Below are positions 42,777 to 53,420 of a stretch of DNA of 64,000 nucleotides, in pieces (position 1 is the stretch's first letter; each line of letters begins with the position of its first letter). A program made the translations under genes and the position numbers. The DNA comes from Bicyclus anynana. Lineage: Eukaryota; Arthropoda; Insecta; Lepidoptera; Nymphalidae. The notes under the pieces were generated by a model. The model saw only the letters and a list, made by a program, of their open reading frames with translations, had not been told where the DNA came from and made no database searches. The DNA is taken from assembly GCF_947172395.1 (NCBI RefSeq), contig NC_069105.1, positions 10,809,971 through 10,873,970 on the forward strand, given 5' to 3'.

Positions 42777-42962
42777 TCGCAGTTGGTTGTGCTGTAGTTC
42801 TTAACAGAGAGGTCCTGGGTTCGATTTCCACCAGTAAGTTTAAGATTTTATATTTTCTAAATTAGCTCAGGTCTGGTCTAGTAGTAGGCTTCGACCCTAG
42901 CTAGTTACCACTTTACCGGCAAACGCATACCACTAAGAGATTTAGTGTTCCGGTACGATGAC
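42777..42962 (+). mobile_element. diverged SINE-B relative
   Basis: It shares the AACAGAGAGGTCCTGGGTTC head variant and box B GGTTCGATTTC with the copy at 29285. It then continues as a SINE-B body (GGTCTAGTAGTAGGCTTCGA to TTCCGGTACGATGACA). The 3' end is missing. Confidence 0.65.
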
Positions 42963-43006
42963 ACCCAGAGCATAGGTACATAACTAGTTTCTTATCTACG
43001 AGTATG

Positions 43007-43272
43007 TAAGGGTATGGGTTCGAATCCGGTTCGGGGCATGCACCTCCAACTTTTCAGTTGTGTGCATTTTAAGAAATTAAATATCACGTGTCTCAATCGG
43101 TGAAGGAAAACATCGTGAGGAAACCTGCATACCAGAGAATTATCTTCATTCTCTGCGTGTGTGAAGTCTGCCAATCCGCATTGGGCCAGCGTGGTGGACT
43201 ATTGGCCTAACCCCTCTCATTCTGAGAGGAGACTCGAGCTCAGCAGTGAGCCGAATATGGGTTGATGACGAC
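43007..43272 (+). mobile_element. SINE-A, 5' truncated, well preserved
   Basis: It enters at GGGTATGGGTTCGAATCCGG (box B intact, box A missing) and is otherwise close to the family average through to GGGTTGATGACGACGAG. Confidence 0.87.
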
Positions 43273-44297
43273 GAGTATGTTAACAATTATCTGTTTTACC
43301 AAAAAATACAGAAATTAACCACCATAAGAAAATCTTGTTCTTTTATTTTTTTTTATAAATGAAATAGTTTATCGTGTTTCATATTTTGCTCGAAAACGGC
43401 TAGACTTCTCACACTTAAGTACAAGTTAAATTGTTTTGTAAAAAATTTTGGAGAACTTGCAATCAACAAATATTCTAATCCCGATTTAGACAATTCAATA
43501 CAATCAAGGGAAACTAGTCGGGCATACTCCGACTTTGTATCACGTGAGTTTTAGCCGTTTTCGTATAATAAATAATATAATAAGTTAACAATAAAGGGTA
43601 CTTCTAATAAGTAACTTAGTAGTTAAATATACAATTTTCAGATACTGCTTCAAGTTGGCGTTTCTCCCGAGCCGTGTGTCAGCAAGTTGCTTCACGAGAA
43701 TGGTGATGCAGCCTCTACAGGAAGCCTTCAGCTTTTGTTCTCCGCTCAATGATAAAAACGTCAAGAATCTCGCCGCAACTATTGTTTTGCAAGAGGCGGT
43801 TTTTTTTTTATTTATTTTATATTATCGTTTGTTATTGTTGCGTGCGGTGTATCGTAAGTGCGGCGTATAAAGTTATACGTCCAACATTGTTCGCCTTTTT
43901 ACCAACTTGTACCTGTTTTTTTTTATTTAGAGCGTGTTTCGTTGGCAACGATATTGCTACGATTATATATATTTTTAAAAATTTAGAATCAAAAATAAAC
44001 TACCTTCTCTGAAAAATATGCACCTAAATAAAAAGTCCATCCATTAATACGAAATTCATCATCAACGAATGCGATAATCGCGAAAATACACATAAAATCA
44101 GAAACTTTTTTTCAAGTTACTTACAAAATAATATATAATAAACGAAAATATTATTTTAGTTATGTTATTAATTTATTTCAACAGGAGTTTTGGTAAATTA
44201 CTTTTTATTTTTACAACAAAGAAGCTTGTGAGTTTTAAAATAATAGTAGTTTACTAATACTTTAGTTTATTATTGTTACTAATAATTTGTGATGATT
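43273..44297. other. no repeat; one weak exon-like piece
   Basis: At 43642, an acceptor-like ATACAATTTTCAG precedes an open stretch of 36 codons (early motif LLQVGVSPEPCVSKL) that ends in TGA within GCTCAATGA. It is GC-richer than its AT-rich flanks. A different register gives the 71-residue frame at 43655-43870. No family recognised. The rest is AT-rich. Confidence 0.2.
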
Positions 44298-44307
44298 ACT
44301 GTGAGTA

Positions 44308-44633
44308 TGCAGGTTTCCTCACGATGTTTTCCTTCACCGATTGAGACACGTGATATTTAATTTCTTAAAATGCACACAACTGAAAAGTTGGAGGTGCATG
44401 CCCCGGACCGGATTCGAACCCACACCCTCCGGAATCGGAGGCAGAGGTCATATCCACTGGGCTACCACGGCTCTCATACCAGAGAATTATACCAGAGAAT
44501 TATCTTAATTCTCTGCGTGTGTGAAGTCTGCCAATCCGCATTGGGCCAACGTGGTGGACTATTGGCCTAACCCCTCTCATTCTGAGAGGAGACTCGAGCT
44601 CAGCAGTGAGCCGTATATGGGTTGATGACGACG
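44308..44633 (+). mobile_element. SINE-A with inverted 5' half
   Basis: From 44308 to about 44476 the SINE-A 5' half lies in reverse (TATGCAGGTTTCCTCACG to TACCACGGCTCT). From 44477 to 44633 the 3' half follows forward (CATACCAGAGAATT to GGGTTGATGACGACG). Together they cover one complete SINE with only CATA in common at the break. The same 10 bp, ACTGTGAGTA, lies at 44298-44307 and 44634-44643, so this was a single insertion. This is the product expected from twin priming during target-primed reverse transcription. Confidence 0.9.
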
Positions 44634-44770
44634 ACTGTGAGTAACCAAGACTGGTAGCTCAATGTGCTATCAAGATTATAGTTTCTGAACTCCGGGCTAT
44701 TGAAGATAACTTAAGAAATCAAATGAAACTATAGAAACTGCTTAATTTTTTCGTAGCTCAGACCAGAACA

Positions 44771-44913
44771 AACGCTAACGCTTCGAAAAATATACAAATG
44801 TATGGGAATGACAGATCCAATCGATCACGTGACCTGTCGATAACGAATGTCATTCCCATACATTTTTTAATTCTCGAAGCCACGAGAATGAACGTGCCAC
44901 ATGGCTACAGGCC
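44771..44913 (-). repeat. MITE-like repeat, copy 2 of 2, with hairpin
   Basis: AAATGTATGGGAATGACA at 44796-44813 and TGTCATTCCCATACATTT at 44848-44865 are perfect 18-bp arms around a 34-nt loop that contains TCACGTGACC. Outer blocks AACGCTAACGCTTCG and GCCACATGGCTACAGGCCC are shared with the copy at 7147. Confidence 0.6.
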
Positions 44914-45587
44914 CAGGTCCTTAAACCAACACCTTTTTCGTATTCAAAATGCAAGACCAGCGTAAAAAATAATTATTTTAGAAGATTATAAAAATTATAT
45001 TAAGAGACGAATATCTTAGCATTCCATGGATTCACAGTGGTGGTGCCGGGCCCATCATGTGACTTTTGACCAATGGGCTACACATAACATTCTAAATAAA
45101 ACAACGATATACGTACGATTGTAGCATCGCATCGTCCTCGTATCGTCAACGCGCGACAATGGAGAGCACATCGAAACAAGTCACTCAAAAAAAGCACAGA
45201 ATTCAAAGTACGACGTTGATTAACCTCGTATTGTCGTATAAATTAAACGATAAAAATTCGATTCATTAACGACGCGAAATAATATGCATATTAATTTGTG
45301 TTTTGTGCCAAATTAACGATCATTAACCATTACCTCCGAGAAATGGCAACACAAAACACCAACTGCAACGGTAGTGTTGCCATAAACGGTGTCAAAAAGA
45401 ACATTATTCTATTATAATAATTATACATACTTTAATTATTCTAATTAGGCTATTAAGGGCACGGTTAATTGGTGTTCGAATTCATTTTGTCGCGTTCGGT
45501 TATGCCATCATGCCATCAGCCTCTGTCAATGTCAATACAAAATATGTCATATTATAATGGTTATATATGGACATCGATGTAGTTTAC
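44914..45587. other. no feature recognised
   Basis: AT-rich with scattered CpG. No coding or repeat evidence. Confidence 0.4.
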
Positions 45588-45640
45588 TAGCGACCCGCTC
45601 CGGCTTCGCATGCCAGCTTAATATTATGATTAGTGTATTC
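45588..45640 (-). mobile_element. Helitron-like 3' end, third subfamily
   Basis: ACTAGCGACCCGCTCCGGCT followed by TCGCATGCCAGCTTAATATT has the CTAG terminus and GC-rich end of another Helitron-like subfamily. Only the end is visible. Confidence 0.45.
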
Positions 45641-45664
45641 CTACTACAGGATATCTCATATATA

Positions 45665-45872
45665 TCTATACTAATATTATAAAGCTGAAGAGTTTGTTTG
45701 TTTGTTTGTTTAATTGATTGGACGCGCTAATCTCAGGAACTACTGATAAGATTAGAAAAATTCTTTGAGTGTTAGATAGCCCTTTTATCGAGGAAGGCTA
45801 TAGGCTATATATTATCCCCGTATTCTTACGGGAACGGGAATCACGCGAGTAAAACCGCGTGGCGTCAGCTAG
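45665..45872 (+). mobile_element. Helitron-like element, complete
   Basis: TCTATACTAATATTATAAAG to GGCGTCAGCTAG on the plus strand, with four GTTT units near the start and the hairpin region ACGCGAGTAAAACCGCGT about 10 nt before CTAG. One hairpin substitution weakens the stem. Confidence 0.72.
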
Positions 45873-46026
45873 TCTCTAATATGTACGTATTTTGTATGTA
45901 TTTATTTAAGGAATCACTATCTATTGTATAGTTCTATTGTATAGTGTTAAAATCTATTGTATAGTTTAAAGATGCGAACACCTAGCGGAAACGACTTAAT
46001 TTTATACTATGCAATAATGTAGTTAG

Positions 46027-46160
46027 CAGTGGCGTGCACAAGGTTTTTAAATAAGGTAAGGAAAGTAAGTAAAGGTAAGTAAGTATTCAATGTATAATGT
46101 ACAAAATGGGAATTCCTTCAACAATACAACTTCGTATTAAGTCCTCAAAGTAAGCAGTGC
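46027..46160 (+). mobile_element. hAT-type MITE relic
   Basis: CAGTGGCGTGCACAAGGTTT and AAATGGGAATTCCTTCAACA match the intact element at 53252-53394. The right inverted repeat is gone where a SINE is joined. Confidence 0.6.
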
Positions 46161-46286
46161 ACCCAGACACTGGAAAACGTCCATGCTAAACACATAAATA
46201 TTTTTCAGCCATGGGAATCGAACCCTCGACCGTGAATGCAACAAGCAGAGTCACTACCCACTACCCACTGCGCCACCCGGCCGTCT
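46161..46286 (-). mobile_element. SINE-D, tRNA-derived
   Basis: On the minus strand, GACGGCCGGGTGGCGCAGTG (box A-like) and GAGGGTTCGATTCCC (box B) are followed by GAAAAATATTTATGTGTTTA and CAGTGTCTGGGTGCACTGC. The head has an extra GGGTAGTGGGTAGTGA duplication, which argues against a working tRNA. Confidence 0.65.
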
Positions 46287-46309
46287 ATATTTTAAGAATA
46301 ATCGTCATC

Positions 46310-46680
46310 ATCATCATCATCATAGGCATCATTATCATATCAGCCGATGTATGACATAGGCTTTTTGTGGTGGCATTTTAATCCAAACATTTCGATTTTG
46401 CCTGCATCCAGCGAATCCCTGCAACTCGCTTGATGTCGGCAGTGCACTTGATGGGGGGTCGACTACCATTGCACTTTCTAGTGTGGGGTCGCCATTCCAG
46501 CACCTTGTTACCCCAACCACAGAAAACTTAGTCCATATGTGCCCCGCCCATTGCTGCTTCAGCTTCGCGACTCGTTGAGCTATGTCAGTGACTTTAGTTC
46601 TGCTGCGGATCTTCTCAATTCTGATTTGATCACTCAGAGATACTCTTAGCATAGCTCATTCTATCGCCCGCTGTATGCAG
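46310..46680 (-). pseudogene. RTE-A LINE C-terminus
   Basis: A 105-residue minus-strand frame begins MLRVSLSDQIRIEKI and continues RTKVTDIAQRVAKLKQQW before shifting register (VVGVTRCWNGD). ATCATCATCATCATCATAGG on the left is the (TGA)n tail in reverse. It is frameshifted and dead. Confidence 0.82.
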
Positions 46681-47354
46681 AGCCCGCCTGTCCATACGGC
46701 GAACGGAGCAGTCGCTCCAGGCCCCAAATTCTAGAGAGCGCTTAAATGTCCTAATAATCCTAGTCAATTGGTCACACCAGAGTATGGTCGAGATCTTCGC
46801 GTTCCATTCTTATTATACACTCATAATCAGGTATATGTATCTATATATTATTAGGAGCAAACAGGAGAGGCGCCATAATTGGATATCGCTCCATTTTAAA
46901 ATTTACTTCGGGCCGGCGCTGGCTGTATGGCCTTCTTATGAGACCCATAGTATTATATTATTTTTGTATATGGTCTGAAAGCGTAATAGATTGAAAATAA
47001 CTACTGGTACTTTGCAACCCATATCAAGTAATTAATAAAGATAGCCCCACATCTTAACTACGTCCCTTTACCGAACTTACAAAGAGCCATTAGGTAAACA
47101 GAATAGTTAGCGAAAGTCAATCGATGCTGACCAGTTCACGGGGTGACGTGGGCCGTGAGAATATTCAATTACTGCACGGACTTAATTGCAACTTGATAAA
47201 GTTAGGTTCTAAGTGAACTATCTTCCCAACTCAGTTAACTGACCATTATCTCAGCCTTTGTGCCAGTAGCTCGCCTAATTGAGGGTTGGTTGACTAAAGA
47301 ATAGAGTGGATGTATGTAGCATAGAACAGCTTATAGGTAAGTGTTCATCACGTC
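46681..47354. other. no feature recognised
   Basis: A 64-residue frame at 46784-46978 is unrecognised. Confidence 0.35.
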
Positions 47355-47720
47355 ATCAAATCAAATCAAATCAAAATCAAAAATCATTTATTTCAAGTAG
47401 GCTCAGTTTACAAGCACTTTTGACACGTCAGTTGACTATTTGTAAAGATTCTACCACCGGTTCGGAAGGCAGGTTCTGCTGAGAAGATACCGGCAAGAAA
47501 CTCAACAGTTGCTCTTTTGAAAAAGTCATACAGTATTATAATTTACAATTGATAACAATTACAATTTCTTATAGTTTTATTTCCTGTGTGAAGGTGGAAG
47601 CTGATCCAATGGCCTCCAAGCGCTTTTATCTTTAAGGAACTCATCAATGTTGTAGTAACCTCGACTAAGTAAATGTTTTTTAACACATTGCTTAAAGCTA
47701 TGCATTGGCAGGTCCATCAC
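47355..47720 (-). mobile_element. LINE-1 3' end, 5' truncated
   Basis: The (ATCAA)n run at the left is the reverse of the family tail. The 3' untranslated block (ACCGGTTCGGAAGGCAGGTT) and the last 47 or so codons (MDLPMHSFKQCVKKHLL to LDQLPPSHRK, stop) follow. The reading frame of the surviving codons is intact. The 5' break is just after GGTCCATCAC. It is nearly identical to the copies at 55052 and 63118. Confidence 0.9.
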
Positions 47721-48739
47721 TGTGATGTCATTCCTCAATGTACGAGTGTACCTATGTATGTATTTAATAATCTTTTTATTAGATAACGAGGCAAGGATGT
47801 CATATTGTAAATGCAACATACGTCATTGGAATGAGGTTTCTCGATCTTCTAAACGTAGTATTCAGAACCAACGCAAAACAGTTGTAAGCATACTTTGCGT
47901 CCCCCATTTTATAGAAAGGGGATAAAGAGCTTAGAGCTACGATAGCTCAGTGCAGGTTGGTTGAGCTGGAGGATTAACATGCTTTTATGATCATTATCAG
48001 ATAAGCAATAATTAAACGCTCTCGCTCGCTCTCCGAAACATTAGGATGTAAGACTAACTACTTCTTCGGGCTGAGATTTATTAGTACTTATAAGAAAGAA
48101 GAGCTGGGTGCTTCATGATCATAGCCCAACCAGTGGCAGTGACATGCGACAAATATCGTCCAATGGCGGCGGAGTTGTCTCATACTATCATATTTCTGTC
48201 GTCGCAACGCAATGAAAGAAATAGCGATATTTCCGGTTGCACCCCCATTGGTTTAATTTTGTCTATTTCTCATTAGCTCATTGGATTATATGTTGTATGG
48301 ACTCGAATTGAAGCCATATTTTTTGTTGCTAGAAATGCTTTTACGCATCCCGGATGGAAACTGTGCCGACACAACTTTGCAATCTACGCCCGTGTATGAC
48401 TTACTGATTGATCAGAATACCTACTAAAATCCAGCGGAGCCATCTGCATCCTATGGGTATCAAAGGATCCCGAAAACATGCTTAAAACCTAATTTAATTG
48501 AAAAAGGGAATGTCCACATTCTGATGTCGTCATGTCCGGCCACCGGTGGCCGTTCTAATCGAATCATTGTGCGCCACAATACGGCAATCAGTGCCCGCCG
48601 CAGCACTTCACAGGTGCCTAGCCATTGTCCTGGTCGATAGACACCCGGACTTTTCAAACTTTTAGCTATGTAGAATACTTTAGAAGCTTTAGAATCGGTT
48701 GAGTTATATTTTAATTCATTATCATCACATTAATTGATT
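47721..48739. other. no gene seen
   Basis: The 48460-48657 minus-strand frame (early residues MKSPGVYRPGQW) lies in a GC-richer section containing the palindrome GGCCACCGGTGGCC, but no family was recognised. Confidence 0.3.
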
Positions 48740-48900
48740 GGCTCCCAAACACCAAGGTCTTGAGCCGCCAGTATCCAGCGGTTCTCTACAACCTAGTAGA
48801 TCATCATCTATAATTATCAGTCCTAGGGGGAGTTGACCAACATTGGACTTTCCGGTGCGGTCGTCATTCCAGCACCTTGTGTTGTGTACTCTTTGTATGT
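48740..48900 (-). pseudogene. RTE-A relic
   Basis: CTTGAGCCGCCAGTATCCAG, GGGGAGTTGACCAACATTGG and GTCGTCATTCCAGCACCTTG are RTE-A C-terminal codons in reverse with many changes and a deletion. Confidence 0.55.
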
Positions 48901-49280
48901 ATACCTACAATTAGAATACGTTAAAACCTTCGTTTTTACTCCATTTTTAACTTCCCGTTAGTTCTAAGTAAGTAGTAGCTAGTACTAAGTTAGGAAGATA
49001 TCGATTTTACCCCGTTACCCACTTTAAAGCAACTCTTCATACTTACATAAGTTCAGATCTATTTGAATCAATTCGAACGGTCAGAGCAAAACTTTTTGGA
49101 AGTCGCTTTATACGACTTTGCGAATGTTTTGAACAAATTAGCGGGAAGTTACGGAATGGTCTGAAGGGTTTTTGTTTTTATAATTATAATTACACATTGT
49201 AGAACATCTATAATGGATAGAGCTATTTTCAGATTAAGTATCCATATATCAACTGTATATGGTTGCTATCTATATAATAT
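48901..49280. other. no feature recognised
   Basis: AT-rich. Confidence 0.4.
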
Positions 49281-49604
49281 CATCATCATCATCATTATCA
49301 ACGCATATTCGGCTCACTGCAGAGCTCGAGTCTCGTCTGAGAATGAGAGGGGTTATGCCAAATAGTCCAACACGCTAGCCTAATGCGGATTGGCAGACTT
49401 GACACACGCAGAGAATTCGGAAAATTCTAAGGTATGCAGGTTTTCTCACGATGTTTTTCCTTCACCGTTTGAAACACGTGATATTAAGTTTCTTAAAATG
49501 CATATACCTAACTGTAAAGTTGGAGTTGCATGCCCCGGACCGGATTCGATCCCACACCCTCCGGACTCGGAGGCAGAGGTCATTTCCACAGGCCTATCAC
49601 AGCT
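49281..49604 (-). mobile_element. SINE-A with (ATC)n tail
   Basis: ATCATCATCATCATCATT at the left is a clear (GAT)-type tail in reverse, followed by the SINE-A body and head (AGGTCATTTCCACAGGCCTA). Box B is GGATTCGATCC in this orientation, one change from the family. Confidence 0.85.
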
Positions 49605-50033
49605 CTATAACACAGGCCTATCACAGGCATATCTATCTATATAATATGTAATCTAATCATAAATGAGGAGATCTGTATAACAACCCAAATGACACTCAGC
49701 GAGACGCATAGCTAATGTGGAAATGCGCATAGCTAATTAAAGCCAACAGACCTTAAACATAGTGCTAATCAATCGGTAAGTGCGTCGTGCAATAATTGTT
49801 GATATTACTGTTCCACATGACGATAATGGTGAAAGTTGAAAGGAAAAAGTATCAATTTACTTGGTTACGTAATTATCGTGATTATCGCCTTGTTAAGTTA
49901 ACCATTATTTATCCGATACTCAATTTGATCAATGGTCATGCAGCGAAGAGCTTCGATCAAGACCTTAAGAAGCTTTTGCTTGGAAGTTGGATCAAGGATC
50001 GGATACAGTAGTTAATAATCCTCTAATAATTTG
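49605..50033. other. no feature recognised
   Basis: A 71-residue frame at 49796-50011 is unrecognised. Confidence 0.35.
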
Positions 50034-50206
50034 GAGCCTCAATAGTTCAACAGTCAATAGCGGTCGGTCTTATCACCGAGTGGTGATGGTTCGATCCCCG
50101 CCCCGTTGGTATATTGTCGTACCCACTCCTAATACAGTCTTTCCCGACTAGTTGGAGGGGAATGGGAATATTGGTCATATTTAAAAAGTATGGCAAATAT
50201 TCTTTA
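50034..50206 (+). mobile_element. SINE-C, full length
   Basis: AGCCTCAATAGTTCAACAGT starts a tRNA-like head with box B GGTTCGATCCCC. Then come GTCGTACCCACTCCTAATAC, GACTAGTTGGAGGGGAATGG and GGCAAATATTCTTT, and an A run closes it. Confidence 0.75.
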
Positions 50207-50330
50207 AAAAAAAAAATAATAATAAAGCCGGCGAGTCTCACATACCTACCCTCCATAGAGTACCGTAGTGTCTCTTCAATGACACCTTCAGGAGGGATGC
50301 ATTTCCCTGAGGGAAAAAAGGCAACAATGA

Positions 50331-50653
50331 TTTTTTTTCTTTACAAGTTAGCCCTTGATTACAATCTCACCTGATGGTTAGTGATAATGAAATCTAAGAT
50401 AGAAGCGAGGTAATTTGTAAGAAGTTGGATAAAAATTCACAACTCTTTCGGTTTCTATACGACATCGTACCGGAACGCTAAATCGCTTGACGGTACGTCT
50501 TTGCCGGTAGGGTGGTAACTAGCCACAGCCGAAGTCTCCCGCCAGCCAGAACTGGAGTAATTAAGAAAATCTCAATCTGCCCAGCCGTGGATCGAACTCA
50601 GGACCTTCGTTTTGTAAATCCACCGCGCATACCACTGCGCCACGGAGGCCGTC
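50331..50653 (-). mobile_element. SINE-B, full length
   Basis: In reverse it runs from CTTTACAAGTTAGCCCTTGA to ACTGCGCCACGGAGGCC. It shares private variants (GATGGTTAGTGATAATGAAA, AATTTGTAAGAAGTTGG) with the copy 450 bp downstream, which shows that the two are one duplicated insertion. Confidence 0.87.
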
Positions 50654-50784
50654 AAAAATCCTCTAATAATAAAGCCGATGAGTCTCACATACCCTCCAGA
50701 GAGTGCCGTGGTGACTCTTCCACGACACCATTGGGAGGGATGCGTAAATGCATTTCCCTGTGAGAAAAAAGGCAACAATGATTT

Positions 50785-50965
50785 TTTTTCTTTACAAGTT
50801 AGCCCTTGATTACAATCTCACCTGATGGTTAGTGATAATAAAATCTAAGATGGAAGCGAGCTAATTTGTAAGAAGTTGGTTAAAAATTCACAACTCTTTC
50901 GGTTTCTACACAACATCGTACCGGAACGCTAAATCGCTTGGCGAACTTTGCCGGTAAGGGTGTAA
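50785..50965 (-). mobile_element. SINE-B, duplicate copy, truncated
   Basis: It carries the same private variants as the upstream copy. It stops at CGAACTTTGCCGGTAAGGGT, short of the tRNA-like head. Confidence 0.85.
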
Positions 50966-51261
50966 CAATTATAGCTATAGCTATAGGTCTATAGCTTTTA
51001 TAACCATAAAGTTATTTGTAATGAATCTATCCACAAATCGGCTACAAAAGATACACTTATCTTATATTATCTTTATCTTATTTTAGTGCTACCTGATCGT
51101 AACCGATTCGGAAATCTTCATCTTATAACTTTTTATGAGTGTCGTTAAAATAACAGTCCTATAGTTTTAATGAGTAGAAAAAGCGTCAAGCGTAACACAC
51201 GGACGTTAATGGGAGTTCTGTTAATGTTTCAGGTAGGAGCTATCTTTGTAAAATACCTCCG

Positions 51262-51352
51262 ACAAAGACGTACGAAGACGTAGAAAGGGGTGTGGATTTT
51301 CATCTTCCTCCTAACAAGTTAGCCCGCTTCATCTTAGATTGCATCATCAAGT
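51262..51352 (+). mobile_element. SINE-B body fragment
   Basis: GACAAAGACGTACGAAGACG, AAAGGGGTGTGGATTTTCAT and AACAAGTTAGCCCGCTTCAT, ending GATTGCATCATCA, with a deletion in the middle. Confidence 0.7.
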
Positions 51353-52659
51353 TATTTTTTTTAAATGCCAACAATGACAGCAGAAAACATTAGATATAAA
51401 TCAGTTACAAAATTCTTGGACTACTGCAGCAATCTTTTACAGGCATTCACAGCACTGCAGAGTCCGGCTAAAAACTTAAGGTAAAAGATTAAACTACACT
51501 TAAATCTAAGAGAATTTGCGAAGAATTTAGAATAATGAATAAAATGACAAAAACAAGAAAATAATAAAATTTACCAAAAATTTACAAGAATAATAATAAA
51601 AATAATTAAAATGTCAAAATCAAGTAGGTATGTCATAAATTGTAAAGAATAAAAAAGAAATAACCTTGCTAAGGGAGATACCACCAGGGCAGAAATCATA
51701 ATGTTTATTTGTATTTAACCATCTTTTTTTGCCGTTAAAACAACTGTAACTGTATTTCGGTTTACAGGGCATGGTTGTCGATGAAAAAATTGGGTCATGA
51801 AGATTGGGGACAATTGCAAACATCTTATTGAGCAGGCCAATAATAGTCCAAAAAAGAAAATGTCCGACTGAGGTGCCTCATGACGGGTTACTAAGAATCT
51901 GTGGACGTATTTTCCTATACAGTGCATCACACTGCAAAGCACGTTTGGTACGACTATTGGACAAGTATTAATACGCAAATCTTCCAAATCAACCCGCTAT
52001 TAACTTAACCTGCATCACAACTTAACATTAGATGAAATCACAGTCAAGGACTAACTTTTAAATAAAAAAATTGTTGAGAATGTAATTTCACCATACAAAC
52101 AATTAAAACCAAAATAAACTGCTACTGCTTTGCAGCAAAAACAAACATAGCGGTTGTATTTCCCCTGGCGCCCTCTGTAACAAAAAATATTATTACCAAA
52201 ACCCAAATAAAATGATTAGATACTTTTTAAACCTAGTGAGTAATAATATACTTCTATTTGTCATTATTAATTAATTCTGCATCAAGACAAGTTAGTAATT
52301 ATCTTATCCAGTAGCCGCATGATAAGTTAGGTTGACCAGTTTTTTTCTAAAAATGATTGACAGGTGATTGACATGATAAAAAATATTCATTATAAGTAAT
52401 TGTAATTAAATATGATTATATTTGCCGTGATTTCGGCAGGCTATGTAATAATTGTAATTTATTACTGTGTTAATTAAGTAAAAACTGTATTAATACACGG
52501 TATTAATGAGATAAAAAGCAACATTCACCGGTTTCAGTGACAATTAAAAAAACCAATTATTCAAAACTTTCTATATTCATATAGGCGGGCCTTTGATAGT
52601 AGATTGTAGACATATTTTTTACAACAGCAACAAAGAGGTCGACTTTTTTTTATAAAAAT
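51353..52659. other. no gene recognised; one SINE-B scrap
   Basis: A SINE-B 3' scrap lies near 51985-52070 (CTTAACATTAGATGAAATCA, GTCAAGGACTAACTTTTAAA). The 90-residue minus-strand frame at 51715-51987 (early residues MEDLRINTCPIVVPN) has an element-like composition but was not assigned. Confidence 0.3.
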
Positions 52660-52777
52660 TCTTTGAAACATAGACAATATTTCGGCTACATCACTAGTCC
52701 ACCGGGTTGGGTTTCGAACCCAGTTCTTTTTGGTGTTGAATCCGGCTCCTCAACCGTAGGTCTATTGAGGCCTAAAG
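52660..52777 (-). mobile_element. SINE-C head fragment
   Basis: In reverse, GCCTCAATAGACCTACGGTT, GAGGAGCCGGATTCAACACC and GGGTTCGAAACCCAACCCGG give the SINE-C tRNA-like head with a box B-like segment. The common 3' part is missing. Confidence 0.55.
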
Positions 52778-53243
52778 TAAATCGAGTCGACAAAAGTAAC
52801 AATTTATTAGGAATATTTCAAGGAACCCTAACTTTTCTCATTCGAAATTGACTTCGATAAGGTCGAAAGTCAAAATAATTAGGCCTTTGATTGACATTAT
52901 CGCCGGGGCCGCATTAATTTTATACGGAGACCACGGACGTAAACATTTTTAATTAAGAAACTTACTAATTTAAGATGTTTCGGGCATTCTCAAGTTGAGA
53001 TCAATTGATTTTTAATCTCCATTTAAATATAAAGCGCGTCTCTTAGATTTTCTCAGAGGTATTTTGATCGAATCACTTTGAGTTTATTATCTTCTTATAA
53101 TATTTTGAATGTTTTAGCATTTTAATATGGGAACTTTTTGTTATTTATAATACTTTTCAATTGCAATGCAACGGTGTCTCTTTGCTTTGTTTGTTTTGTC
53201 ACTGTCTTTGTTTTGTTTTAAGCTATTAGTCACGGCAAAAGCC
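52778..53243. other. no feature recognised
   Basis: AT-rich, nothing supported. Confidence 0.4.
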
Positions 53244-53251
53244 AATATCAG

Positions 53252-53394
53252 CAGTGGCGTGCATAAGGTTTTTAACTAGGGTATGCACTGTATATAAAAA
53301 TGAAAAAATTCCTTGTACAACAGTCCAACACAGGTTTTTATGGAGTCCTTATGATAGGCAGTGCTTCTCAGCATCTATGAAGTGCATGTCACTG
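53252..53394 (+). mobile_element. hAT-type MITE with 8-bp target duplication
   Basis: The element starts CAGTGGCGTGCA and ends TGCATGTCACTG (inverted repeats with two mismatches). AATATCAG stands on both sides, at 53244-53251 and 53395-53402. An 8-bp duplication and CAG-type ends fit the hAT superfamily. It is 143 bp and non-coding. Confidence 0.82.
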
Positions 53395-53420
53395 AATATC
53401 AGTTATAGGCTAATTTTTAT

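Larger units (their letters stand above)
50205..50965 (+). repeat. tandem segmental duplication, period 447 bp
   Basis: GAGTCTCACATACC begins related stretches at 50233 and 50680. Each runs through GGGAGGGATGCAT-like and GGCAACAATGATTTTTTTTC sequence into a minus-strand SINE-B. The second unit ends inside its SINE-B. Confidence 0.85.

Noticed and set aside
44308..44633. Two independent, opposite SINE-A insertions
   Set aside because: The halves complement each other almost exactly and only one pair of target duplications brackets the whole, so one event is simpler.
47577..47819. 80-residue frame as a distinct gene
   Set aside because: The last 47 or so codons are the LINE-1 C-terminus; the first part is flanking DNA read through the 5' truncation point.
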